Positions 46,661-55,035 of a stretch of 64,000 nt of DNA are shown in pieces. The position numbers were made by a program, and so were the translations under genes. Numbering within the stretch: position 1 is the stretch's first letter; each line of letters begins with the position of its first letter. Under the pieces are notes generated by a model. That model saw only the letters and a list, made by a program, of their open reading frames with translations, had not been told where the DNA came from and did no database searches. Source of the stretch: Planctomycetota bacterium (lineage in GTDB: Bacteria > Planctomycetota > Phycisphaerae > WQYP01); assembly GCA_021819825.1 (NCBI GenBank), contig JAKAEZ010000001.1, positions 135,600 to 199,599 of the forward strand, given 5' to 3'.

Positions 46661-48517
46661 ATGATGCGATTACATGTAATTATTTTGTCCGCAGTTCTTT
46701 TAGCGGCTTATTGCATGCGCCCCGGAAGCGCGTTGGCGGCGGCAACGGCCATTAGAACACCCCACCACTTTATTTTAACTAATGGCTTACTGCAAGTATC
46801 TATTGCTTTACCCGGCGGCGAGTCGGATGGGATATTTCTTCTGCGGGCCGGCCGAAAAATTCGATTAGCCCAGAGCATGTATTTTGACGCCAATGGCGGC
46901 CCCGACATAATTCCAGCATCGCGTTTAAATCAGCAGACAAAAAAAGGCCATTTTGCCTTATTTCATCGGCATGATACCGTGCGAATCGTGCCGGCGGCCT
47001 TGCCCGGAGCCGCGGAAGTCGCGGTTACTGTGCGCCCCCACTTCTGGTTCCCCTTCCAGATCAAACTTCATTACATGCTCCCCGCCGGGCAGAGCGCCTT
47101 TTACGTCTGGGCCCAGGTTTCACATGCGGATTCAGCCCCGGCGGCAGGATTTGTGCAATGCCGATTTGTGATTCGAAATAGTCGCCAATTTACTCACGCA
47201 ATCATTAACCACACTCGCATGGGCCTGATGCCAAAAATGGATGTTGTGAAAAAATTAATGAATGTGACCTACCTGCTGCGAAACGGGCACATCTACACCA
47301 AATACGATAATTGCATCTTTGAAGCTCATCATTACCTGCATGGCGTGACCGGCCATGGCTTAGGATTGTGGATGATTTTTGCGTCTAACGAGTATCTCAA
47401 CGGCGGACCGCTGCGCCAAAATTCAACCGTTTATATGCCCAATGTGATGATCGCGTTATTTCAATCAACGCATTATGGTGCCGGACCGGTACATGTAAAC
47501 AAGGGACAGAAATGGTCTAAGTTTTATGGCCCATTTCTGATATATGTAAATCATGGTAAGTCCATGCGTGCCATGTATGCCAATGCCAAACACCGACAGA
47601 TCATGGAGGCGGCGCATTGGCCATATAAATGGATACACAATGCGGATTATCCACTGGCCCGCGGATCTGTTTCGGGAGTTATCCAAACGCCGCACAACCG
47701 GCCGGTGGCCGGCGCATGGGTGGTGCTGGCAGCGCCCGGAAAACCCTGGGCCATGCAGGCGAACGGCTACGAATTCTGGACCAAAACCAATCGCCATGGC
47801 CAATTTCTCATTCAAAAAATTCGTCCGGGAAATTATACGCTCTACGCCACGGGCGCAAATCATTTTGTCAGCTTCCAAAAGCGTGCGGTAACGGTTTCCG
47901 CCGGAAGAACCGAGGCCCTGGGCACGCTGGTCTGGAAACGCCGCATGAAAGGAACCATGCTGTGGGAAATTGGCACAGCGGACCGGTCAACGCGGCACTT
48001 CCGGCACGGAAAAAACATCCGCCACTGGGGCAATTTCCGCTGGTATCCCAAAGAATTCCCCGATGATGTGAACTATACCATTGGAAAAAGTACTCCCGGT
48101 AAAGATTGGAACTTTGCCCAGTGGACCTGGTATTGCAAAAACCCCTGGTGGGCGATCCATTTTAATTTAGTCGCAAAGCCCACCGGAGTGGCCACGTTGA
48201 CCCTGGGTATTGCCGCATCCTGCCCCCCGCCCCACCATAAATTGTTGCATTTGCGAGTGATGGTAAATGGGCAAATTGTGCAAAATATCAGCCTGAAAAA
48301 ATCCGGCATGGCGGTTTATCGCAGCGGCGGACAAGACAGCGATTATCGCGTGCACTACGTCCGGTTCAACGCAAATATACTCAAAGCCGGAACCAACACG
48401 ATCCATCTGGCGCTACAAGGCTCCACGAAATTTCCCAAATCAGCCACGGCCATCCAACACGGTAACGTCGGCGCAGTGATGTACGACGCCATCCGCCTAA
48501 GCGATTCCGCCCGATAG
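46661..48517 (+). CDS. Rhamnogalacturonan endolyase-like protein (PL4)
   Basis: I start at ATG 46661 (MMRLHVIILSAVLLAAYCMRP), which follows TTGGAG and gives a signal peptide; the longer frame to 46511 does not. The mature protein resembles family 4 polysaccharide lyases in three parts: a beta-sandwich catalytic half (ending near KHRQIMEAAHWPYKWI), an FnIII-like module (GSVSGVIQTPHNRPVAGAWVVL, about residues 350-440), and a CBM-like domain with LWEIGTADRSTRHFRHGKNIRHWGNFRWYPKEFPDDVNYTIG. It would cut rhamnogalacturonan I of plant pectin outside the cytoplasm. Confidence 0.85.
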   Translation: MMRLHVIILSAVLLAAYCMRPGSALAAATAIRTPHHFILTNGLLQVSIALPGGESDGIFLLRAGRKIRLAQSMYFDANGGPDIIPASRLNQQTKKGHFALFHRHDTVRIVPAALPGAAEVAVTVRPHFWFPFQIKLHYMLPAGQSAFYVWAQVSHADSAPAAGFVQCRFVIRNSRQFTHAIINHTRMGLMPKMDVVKKLMNVTYLLRNGHIYTKYDNCIFEAHHYLHGVTGHGLGLWMIFASNEYLNGGPLRQNSTVYMPNVMIALFQSTHYGAGPVHVNKGQKWSKFYGPFLIYVNHGKSMRAMYANAKHRQIMEAAHWPYKWIHNADYPLARGSVSGVIQTPHNRPVAGAWVVLAAPGKPWAMQANGYEFWTKTNRHGQFLIQKIRPGNYTLYATGANHFVSFQKRAVTVSAGRTEALGTLVWKRRMKGTMLWEIGTADRSTRHFRHGKNIRHWGNFRWYPKEFPDDVNYTIGKSTPGKDWNFAQWTWYCKNPWWAIHFNLVAKPTGVATLTLGIAASCPPPHHKLLHLRVMVNGQIVQNISLKKSGMAVYRSGGQDSDYRVHYVRFNANILKAGTNTIHLALQGSTKFPKSATAIQHGNVGAVMYDAIRLSDSAR

Positions 48518-48654
48518 ACCGCACGGTCGCACCGAGACAAACCCACTGCGCAACCACCGCAGCCGAATTAAAGCACCGTGCCTATGAAACATAAACAGCA
48601 CGCAAGCAGCACGCTTTAAGTTTTTTTCATCTTGTGTTAAGCTAATCATTAAAT

Positions 48655-48728
<74 letters not shown>

Positions 48729-48729
<1 letters not shown>

Positions 48730-48754
48730 TTTTTTCGCCCGCAGGCGAAAAAAT
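48729..48754 (+). terminator. Hairpin after tRNA-Pro
   Basis: ATTTTTTCGCC and GGCGAAAAAAT form an 11-bp stem with loop CGCA directly after the tRNA. A T-run lies in the left arm, so it can act as a transcript end or processing signal. Confidence 0.6.
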
Positions 48755-48797
48755 AGAGCAGGTGTTTGGAGAGAGTAGGTAGTAGAGCAAAATAAGG

Positions 48798-49061
48798 CCG
48801 TCGCATAACCCCATCGAACACCGCTTGTTTCCGCATGTGACCCGGGACTGCCAAGGCGTAGTCTTCCAGACCACCGAGATCGTCAAAGGACTGATGGAAA
48901 AAACGACCACCCATACCAGCCTGCATGTGGCGGTGGACATTCTCAATAAGAGCTACGGAACCGGACTCCAATGCACTAAGGAAATCAAACGCGACATGAA
49001 AATCTGCTTCGATTCGTTCCTGCCCCAATGGAACCACCGAGCCGCACCTGCCACTCCTTAA
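48798..49061 (+). pseudogene. Relic of an ISAzo13-type transposase (C-terminal end)
   Basis: The frame reads PSHNPIEHRLFPHVTRDCQG, then a GLMEKTTTHTSLHVAVDIL segment and a final QWNHRAAP. This order matches the C-terminal end of ISAzo13-family DDE transposases, where a NxIEHRLF motif carries the catalytic Glu region. The N-terminal three quarters are missing and a stop codon stands just upstream of the fragment. It sits beside the tRNA and marks past insertion. Confidence 0.75.
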
Positions 49062-49221
49062 ATCGGGAAGTTATTTCGGGCCCGTTCCTTCGCTTATCGG
49101 ACGGATTGTGAGAAATCCTGAAATACCATGGGCAATTCTATTCCTAATGAGGTAATTCGCTTGTCTTCCCGGGGGTTTACGTTACTGGCGATCACGCTCG
49201 CGCCTCCGCCCTGCTCAGTTT

Positions 49222-49249
49222 TACATGGCAGCTGTCATACATGGCAGCT
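49222..49249. repeat. 16-bp-spaced direct repeat overlapping a promoter
   Basis: TACATGGCAGCT occurs at 49222-49233 and 49238-49249. The second copy overlaps the -35 hexamer of the following gene, a possible operator arrangement. Confidence 0.55.
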
Positions 49250-49277
49250 TGACAAACGGCCATATCTGTTGTACCAT
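49249..49277 (+). promoter_or_regulatory. Sigma70-type promoter of the GloVer PEP-CTERM gene
   Basis: TTGACA (49249-49254), a 17-bp spacer and TACCAT (49272-49277). The start codon lies about 67 bp after the -10. Confidence 0.6.
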
Positions 49278-49343
49278 TCCAGCGAAACGCTTGGTCTTCT
49301 ATTGTAACTCAATTTTGGCTCCGATGAGAGAGGAATTCAGACT

Positions 49344-50606
49344 ATGGATATTGTAAATAATTCTGGAATCGGCGCGCGGCGGTATAGCCCATTCGGGCTG
49401 ACCGTGGCAGCGGCCATTCTCCTCACGGCTACTTCCGGCCCAGCCTTCGCAAACGGGACACTCACAACACTGGCGTCGTTCGACCGTGCGAATGGAAGTT
49501 ACCCTGAGGGGGGCGTGATGCTATCGGGCGATACGGTTTATGGCACGGCGATGGGTGGGGGTGCGTATGGTGATGGTGCGATATTCTCCGTACCGACCAC
49601 TGGTGGAAATCCAATGCTCATCGGCTCATTCAACGGTGTGAACGGTTCCGCGCCATACGGCAGCTTGGCGATGTCCGGTGGCTTTCTCTACGGGACAACC
49701 TATTCCGGCGGCAGCTACCGCAGTGGCACGATATTTATAGACGGGCTCACTGGTGGTACTCCTGCGGCGACAGTGACATTTAACGGTACAAATGGAGATA
49801 GGCCCTATGCCGGCCTTACGCTCTCCAATGGCATTTTCTATGGCACAACGTCGATGGGCGGCGGCGGTGCTTCCGATGGCATAGTGTACTCGATACCGGC
49901 GGCTGGGGCCCCAGTAACGGTCCTAGCCACGATGCCTACCACCGCCGGCGGGCAAGGTCCACGCGCGGGTGTGATTGTCGTGGGCGATAATTTGTACGGT
50001 ACAACGACTTCCGGCGGTGCCTACGGCGACGGTACCGTGTACTCCGTGCCGATTACCGGGGGCACCGCTATCGTGCTGGCCTCGTTCAATGGCACTAATG
50101 GTTTCATGCCCTATGGCGGCGTGATCGCCGTTGGAGACATGCTTTACGGAACAACCACTTCCGGCGGCACCAATAACGATGGTGTGTTGTTCTCCGTGCC
50201 AATTAGCGGAGGCAAGCCAACCACGCTGGTGTCGTTTAACGGCACCGATGGCCAAGACCCGTGGGGCGGCCTGGCTGTCTCAGGGGATACTCTTTACGGC
50301 ACAACGGTATCGGGTGGTTCTCTCGGTTATGGCGAAGTGTTCTCCGAGCCGATTAGCGGCGGGACTCCGAGTGTTCTGGTCTCGTTTAATGGAACTGCCG
50401 GTGCATATCCGGTTGCCGGCGTGACCGTTGCCGGCAACACCCTTTATGGCACGACGGAAGAGGGCGGAACCAACAATCTCGGTACCGTGTACGAACTGAC
50501 CATACCAGAGCCGACATCGGTGGAGCTTTTCGCCGCCGGAGCGGCAGCAATAACACTGTTGAGCCGCAAGCGGAATAAGTCGGCGGGGAATCGTGTGGGT
50601 CGATGA
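49344..50606 (+). CDS. GloVer tandem-repeat protein with PEP-CTERM anchor
   Basis: The 420-aa protein has a signal peptide (LTVAAAILLTATSGPAFA) followed by about eight repeats of 38-45 residues. Each carries SFNGTNG, then LYGTT-SGG, then YGDGTVYSVP, as in choice-of-anchor tandem-repeat (GloVer) proteins that fold as beta-propellers. The C-terminus is a PEP-CTERM sorting signal: IPEPTSVELFAAGAAAITLL followed by SRKRNK. It is therefore exported and attached at the surface by an exosortase system, which is not in this window. The gene lies between two copies of the tRNA-Pro 3' end. Confidence 0.88.
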   Translation: MDIVNNSGIGARRYSPFGLTVAAAILLTATSGPAFANGTLTTLASFDRANGSYPEGGVMLSGDTVYGTAMGGGAYGDGAIFSVPTTGGNPMLIGSFNGVNGSAPYGSLAMSGGFLYGTTYSGGSYRSGTIFIDGLTGGTPAATVTFNGTNGDRPYAGLTLSNGIFYGTTSMGGGGASDGIVYSIPAAGAPVTVLATMPTTAGGQGPRAGVIVVGDNLYGTTTSGGAYGDGTVYSVPITGGTAIVLASFNGTNGFMPYGGVIAVGDMLYGTTTSGGTNNDGVLFSVPISGGKPTTLVSFNGTDGQDPWGGLAVSGDTLYGTTVSGGSLGYGEVFSEPISGGTPSVLVSFNGTAGAYPVAGVTVAGNTLYGTTEEGGTNNLGTVYELTIPEPTSVELFAAGAAAITLLSRKRNKSAGNRVGR

Positions 50607-50772
50607 GTTCGTCGGCCTGGAGGCCGTCGCCAAAACGATGTAGATACGTTCGAGAAGTTTCTCATATCGGCGATTGTGGCATAACAGCCCCCCCACCGTT
50701 CAGGGTCCACGGGCCGTCCCAAACGTAACCCAGGAATCTCCCTGTACCCACTGGCAAAAAGTTTTATCGGTG

Positions 50773-50811
50773 TCCTGTCGCCCCGGTTTGGCCGTAGGCC
50801 AAAATAGAGCA
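50773..50811 (+). repeat. Second partial copy of the tRNA-Pro 3' end and its hairpin
   Basis: TCCTGTCGCCCCG (50773-50785) equals the last 13 bases of the tRNA body (48716-48728). It is followed by a similar hairpin (TTTGGCC-GTA-GGCCAAA) and by AAAATAGAGCA, as after the tRNA (48750-48760). The rest of the tRNA is absent. This resembles an attachment-site remnant. Confidence 0.65.
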
Positions 50812-52043
50812 GATGAAATTAGAACAGGAGATCAGGAGAGCAAATAGAGCTGGGACAAAAGAGGAGCTGCCGCCGAGACCCCACCATGTTCTGGTCGATT
50901 GGGATCTTTCGGTGCTACGCCAAGTCGCCGGGGTAATTCAGGCCGGGACAAGGCCAGCCAGTCCAACCTGCGATAGGCCCAGCCCCTTTCGTTCGCGAAT
51001 AATCTTGCGGGCCGAGCTGATCTTGGCGTACTCTATCGTGGGATAATGACCGTCCGTCCCCGGGGTTCGGCGACGCCGGCAGTTTACTATCTTGCTTGTG
51101 CCGGAATCACGGCGTGCCAGGGCGAGCTTGTCCTGCTCTTGTGACCGTGAGATTGACTTCCTGCGGGCGCGGCGGCACATGCAATGTGCCGGCTAACATC
51201 ATGGATGGGGTCGCCCGGAAAAATTGGCACGGCCCTTCCTGCCCCGTGCCACGCGACAAGCTGCGGCGGCGGGGCCTGTGACAAATTCTGCCAGGCCTTT
51301 CGGGGCCAAAGCCTTAACGTTTTAGCGCTGTTGCGCATTATCCCTCTTACTGCCACCCAATAGCCTTCCCGATAAATAGTTCAGACCTGCTGAACAATGT
51401 ACTTTGACAAATGAATAACATGCCGCCACAGTGATCGCGGAAAAGAGTCCTGAACGACAACCGGTACACACTGTTGCCACGCAACCCTGTTGCTCGTTGA
51501 CCGTTGCAGCGCTTCCCTGTTCTCCTAACTCCTCGATTCTAAATGCTGGCGGCCACAGCCGCCCCAAAACATCTTGAGCATCTTGCGCACCTTGCACCAA
51601 ACCCGCTAAAATCAACGCTCCCATCCACATGCTCAACTTGAGCACCTTACCCTCTAACTTGAGCATGTTGAGCACCGGTAGCCCGAAAACTCGCCTATAA
51701 CCTGAAACCTCAACTGCGGCAGCCCCTACTGATCATGACTGAAACTACTTAACAATTCTGATAAATACTGTAAAGGCCTTTTCGATTCCGGATTCTGGAT
51801 TGTTTGTCGCCCGTCGCCATATTGATTCGCGATCCGTGAAATCCTGAAACATACCCCCCCATGATCGAAACGCCGCCACGTTGCAAAATCGGCCACAGGC
51901 CCATCGGCTGGACAGCCGCCGCGCGGCGCTTGCGTGGGGCGGCGAATGGTGGGATACTACTGAATTATCGCCACCGAGGTAGAAAGCCATCGGGTGTAGG
52001 CGGAGCTGTAGTAGATTTTTGAAGTAAGCTAAGGAGCACGTAA
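50812..52043. other. Long non-coding spacer with repeats
   Basis: This 1.2 kb holds no supportable gene; the open frames are short and read as chance. TTGAGCA-based words with about 9-bp spacing recur at 51570-51675, including the inverted pair CATGCTCAA/TTGAGCATG. AATACTGTAAAGG (about 51764) and GATCCGTGA (51831-51839) also occur in the spacer at 15.7 kb. The rpsT promoter must lie near the right end. Confidence 0.5.
51570..51675. repeat. Degenerate TTGAGCA repeats with about 9-bp period
   Basis: Words such as CATCTTGAG, CATCTTGCG, CACCTTGCA, ACTTGAGCACC, ACTTGAGCATG and TTGAGCACC follow one another. CATGCTCAA and TTGAGCATG are inverted and could form a hairpin. Confidence 0.5.
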
Positions 52044-52316
52044 GTGGCACATTCCCTCTCGGCCAAGAAACGAATTCGGCAGACCGCCAAGCGTCGTCTG
52101 CGCAACCGCGACCGTAAGAAAATCGTTCGCGTGGAAATCAAGAAAGTTACCAGCGCCCTGGCGAAGAAGGACGTGGCCGAAACACAGACGGCCGTTAAGG
52201 ATGCCATTAAGATTCTCGACCGCATGGCCTCACGCAAAACCCTGCACCCCAACACCGTGGCACGCCGCAAAAGCAGCATGATGCGCAAGCTCAATGCCCT
52301 GAAAACCGGTAAATGA
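52044..52316 (+). CDS. rpsT: Ribosomal protein bS20
   Basis: The 90-aa basic protein begins AHSLSAKKRIRQTAKRRLRNR and has the S20 helical pattern ending NTVARRKSSMMRKLNALKTG. The start codon is GTG with AAGGAG eight bases before it. The stop codon overlaps the next gene's ATG, so the two genes are translationally coupled. Confidence 0.96.
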   Translation: MAHSLSAKKRIRQTAKRRLRNRDRKKIVRVEIKKVTSALAKKDVAETQTAVKDAIKILDRMASRKTLHPNTVARRKSSMMRKLNALKTGK

Positions 52317-52915
52317 ATGATGATCTTCCAGATCGGCCAATGCCCCCCCCGGCAACGGGACTGGAAGAAAGTTTTGTTTCGCGAGCGGGCTTAAAGTTAA
52401 GTGCTGCGCTAAGAAGTTTTTCACTGAGTGTCACCGGCCTTGTTGCCGCCGACCTGGGCAGCAACGTGGGTGGCTTTGTCGACTGCCTGCTGCGCAATGG
52501 CGCGGCAAAAGTCTATGCCATTGACACGGGTTACGGCGTACTGGCCTGGACACTTCGCAAGAATCCATGCGTCGTGGTCATGGAGCGCCAAAATGCTCTG
52601 CATACGCAACTGCCGGAACCGGTGGATATTGTTACCATTGATACGGGCTGGACACGACAATCTAAAATTCTTCCCGCGGCTCGAACGCTTCTTAAGCCCA
52701 CCGGCGTTATTGTTACACTGATTAAACCCCATTACGAATCACAAATTGCGAAAATTCAGCGCGGCGTGCTGACGCCGGAACAGTCGCAGGCGGAATTATC
52801 CCATGTCATTGCCGACATTCAACAAAACGGATGGTCGGTGGAAGGAATTGTCCCTAGTCCGATTGTTGGACAAAGCGGCAATAAGGAATATCTGGCGATG
52901 CTCAGGATGCGGTAA
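52313..52915 (+). CDS. TlyA/FtsJ-like RNA methyltransferase lacking the S4 domain
   Basis: The 200-aa protein has the FtsJ-type Rossmann fold of TlyA: ESFVSRAGLKLSAALRSF, then VAADLGSNVGGFVDCLLRNGAAKVYAIDTGYGVLAW (SAM-binding), and GVIVTLIKPHYES. TlyA proteins methylate rRNA 2'-O-ribose and normally begin with an S4 RNA-binding domain. Here that domain is absent, although the linker VSRAG is kept. It overlaps rpsT by four bases, so its product may act on ribosomal RNA. Confidence 0.85.
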   Translation: MNDDLPDRPMPPPATGLEESFVSRAGLKLSAALRSFSLSVTGLVAADLGSNVGGFVDCLLRNGAAKVYAIDTGYGVLAWTLRKNPCVVVMERQNALHTQLPEPVDIVTIDTGWTRQSKILPAARTLLKPTGVIVTLIKPHYESQIAKIQRGVLTPEQSQAELSHVIADIQQNGWSVEGIVPSPIVGQSGNKEYLAMLRMR

Positions 52916-52925
52916 TGGCCGGCCC

Positions 52926-53930
52926 TTATTGAATATACAAATATTCCACGCGCGGCTTAAGCAACTCATAAATCAGATGGGGGCTAAGTTGCATTTTGGG
53001 CTGGCTTGCCGCAGCCTGCGCATTAATCAAATTCAGAAGACTCGCGGGCCGATGAAACTCAACGACCGTGGGATTATAAATGCCGGCCAGCTTAGCGGCC
53101 GCGTGATAGGCTGCGGATAAATAGCCGATGTGATCCACAAGTCCCAATTTCAGCGCCTGCGCAGCGGGCCAGATTTTCCCGTTGGCCACCTGGGCTATGG
53201 GCACCTTCAGATGCGTGGATCGGCCGGTCTGAACAATACTGATAAAACGGGCGGCGTCGGTATTGAGCATATCAATCAGATAGGCTTTTACCGCCGGTGT
53301 GTAACTGGAAAATGGTGACCCGGCCTCTTTCCAGACCGCGGCCGAACTGGTGAGAAACTCCGGTGTAACGCCAATTTTTTTCATTAAATCTGTCACCTGG
53401 AACCCCGGCATCATAACGCCGATACTGCCCACGATGCTGGTCGGTTCCGCGAAAAGCTGCTGGCCGGCCATGGAGATGTAATAACCGCCGCTGGCATCCA
53501 AGGCTCCCATACTTACCACAATGGATTTTCCATCGGAGCGAAGTCTTTGCAGAGCGTGGTAAATTTCGTCCGCGTCGGTCACGCCGCCACCGGGTGAATC
53601 CACCCGCACGACCACCGCCTTGATGGTTGTGTCGCGATCAATCGCCCGGAGTTGCGCCGTAACTGATTTTACCATTGCCCCATCCACCAGGCCGCTGATA
53701 TGCACCAATGCAATCTGATCCGAGCTGCCATGGCGGACAACCTTCATTTCCAATTGATCCGAGGGCATCAACCCGGTTTTCAGTGTTATAGTGCCCGCCA
53801 AAGCCAGAAATAACACCACATTGGCCGCCAGCGAAAGCAAAAGCAGCACAATCAGAAGCGCTCTGAAAACAGGGTTGGGTCTAGGTGCGACGTTTTGATA
53901 AACAACTGTCGGCGGTGATGATTGACTCAT
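52926..53930 (-). CDS. sppA: Signal peptide peptidase SppA-like (S49)
   Basis: The 334-aa protein has one N-terminal helix (FRALLIVLLLLSLAANVVLFLALAG) and the S49 fold. VVVRVDSPGGGVTDADEIYHALQ is followed by the nucleophile Ser in GALDASGGYYISMAG, the TSIVGSIGVMMPGFQVTDLMKKIG segment, and the general-base Lys in AAVWKEAGSPF. It would degrade cleaved signal peptides in the membrane. Size fits the short SppA type of Bacillus rather than the 67-kDa form. Confidence 0.92.
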   Translation of the reverse strand: MSQSSPPTVVYQNVAPRPNPVFRALLIVLLLLSLAANVVLFLALAGTITLKTGLMPSDQLEMKVVRHGSSDQIALVHISGLVDGAMVKSVTAQLRAIDRDTTIKAVVVRVDSPGGGVTDADEIYHALQRLRSDGKSIVVSMGALDASGGYYISMAGQQLFAEPTSIVGSIGVMMPGFQVTDLMKKIGVTPEFLTSSAAVWKEAGSPFSSYTPAVKAYLIDMLNTDAARFISIVQTGRSTHLKVPIAQVANGKIWPAAQALKLGLVDHIGYLSAAYHAAAKLAGIYNPTVVEFHRPASLLNLINAQAAASQPKMQLSPHLIYELLKPRVEYLYIQ

Positions 53931-54010
53931 GGATAGACTCCGGAAGACTACTTTTATTATTTCCCGGCGCTGCGGGAAACAATTTTTCCATCGCGTTTAC
54001 TGAATCGACT

Positions 54011-54766
54011 TTAAGTCAGATTCATCTTCATAATATTGTGCAGGGATTCGGCAATAATGTCGAGTGGAGAAGCGCCATAGCAATCATCCTGCTCCACAAT
54101 GAGCCAGGGAATGTCGGCGGTCTTGGCGGCCCGGAAAATGGCCGACCAGTCTAAAATCCCCGCCCCGATCGGGGCGAACTTTTTTTCCGGCCCGGCGGCC
54201 ATATCTTTTATGTGCAGAAGCCCAATGCGACCGGCATAACGCTTGATATATTCCACGGGATCTTCCCCGGCATACTGAATCCAGAATGTATCAGGCTCCC
54301 ATTGGAGACTGCGCCCATCAGCGGCGCGCAACAGGATATCAAGCCCCGTTACGCCATCATATTTTTTCATTTCAAAATCATGGTTATGGTAGCCCAGAAT
54401 CATACCGCGCTCACGGGCGCGAGCGCCGGCATCGGACAAGAATCCGCCCAGGGCCATCCAGTCGTGGGCCGTCTGCCGCCGCTCGGGTGTGATATAGGGA
54501 ATAGTAATGTGATCGACGCCAACTTCACTGTAATAATCCAGAACCGCGTCCAACTCTGATTCAATTTGCTCAAGGCCGACATGCACACCCACCACGCAGA
54601 GGCTCATGGTTTCCAAGCGGCTTTGCAGGTCTTCAGCCCGCATGATGCCGCGCACGTCCGTGAGTTCCACACCGGCGTAACCCAGAGCCGCAATTTTTCT
54701 CAACGTGCCCCAAAAGTCACTGTTCATCTGATCGCGCAGGGTGTAGGTTTGGACAGCTAGACGCAT
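54011..54766 (-). CDS. TIM-barrel sugar phosphate isomerase/epimerase
   Basis: The start is ATG 54766 (MRLAVQTYTLRDQMNSDFW), preceded by AAGGAG. The 251-aa protein is of the AP endonuclease 2/xylose isomerase-like family: LAALGYAGVELTDVRG, VVGVHVGLEQIESELDAV, LGYHNHDFEM, LLHIKDM and LIVEQDD, with His, Asp and Glu metal ligands. The exact sugar is unknown. It is on the same strand as sppA, 80 bp apart. Confidence 0.88.
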   Translation of the reverse strand: MRLAVQTYTLRDQMNSDFWGTLRKIAALGYAGVELTDVRGIMRAEDLQSRLETMSLCVVGVHVGLEQIESELDAVLDYYSEVGVDHITIPYITPERRQTAHDWMALGGFLSDAGARARERGMILGYHNHDFEMKKYDGVTGLDILLRAADGRSLQWEPDTFWIQYAGEDPVEYIKRYAGRIGLLHIKDMAAGPEKKFAPIGAGILDWSAIFRAAKTADIPWLIVEQDDCYGASPLDIIAESLHNIMKMNLT

Positions 54767-55035
54767 GGAAAGCTCCTTAGCAGTGGGTTCAGCCAAACGA
54801 CATCATACCGGATTTTATCCGGAATTCCTCAACATCGGGACACGTATTTCCCACGATTTCGAATAAATTTGCGATTTGAATAAAATTTTTGTCCCTTGAC
54901 CGGAGTTCCGGCGTATAGTTACCATGCGGATTCCAGTGCGCGTGTGCGAGGAAAAATGCGACGGCACAGGATTGCTTACTCAGGCGGAATATTGGAATTC
55001 CGCGGGTTTATGTTCGTCTGATCAGGTGATTTTTC

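Noticed and set aside
51322-51675. Minus-strand frame (117 codons) with MLNMLKLEGKV start
   Set aside because: It covers the TTGAGCA repeats and has no family signature, so chance is likelier.
53961-53982. Hairpin TTTCCCG...CGGGAAA as terminator of the isomerase gene
   Set aside because: No U-run follows on the minus strand, so it is not a convincing terminator.
54896-54919. TTGACC and TATAGT as promoter of the CtpA gene
   Set aside because: The spacer is only 12 bp, too short for a standard sigma70 promoter.
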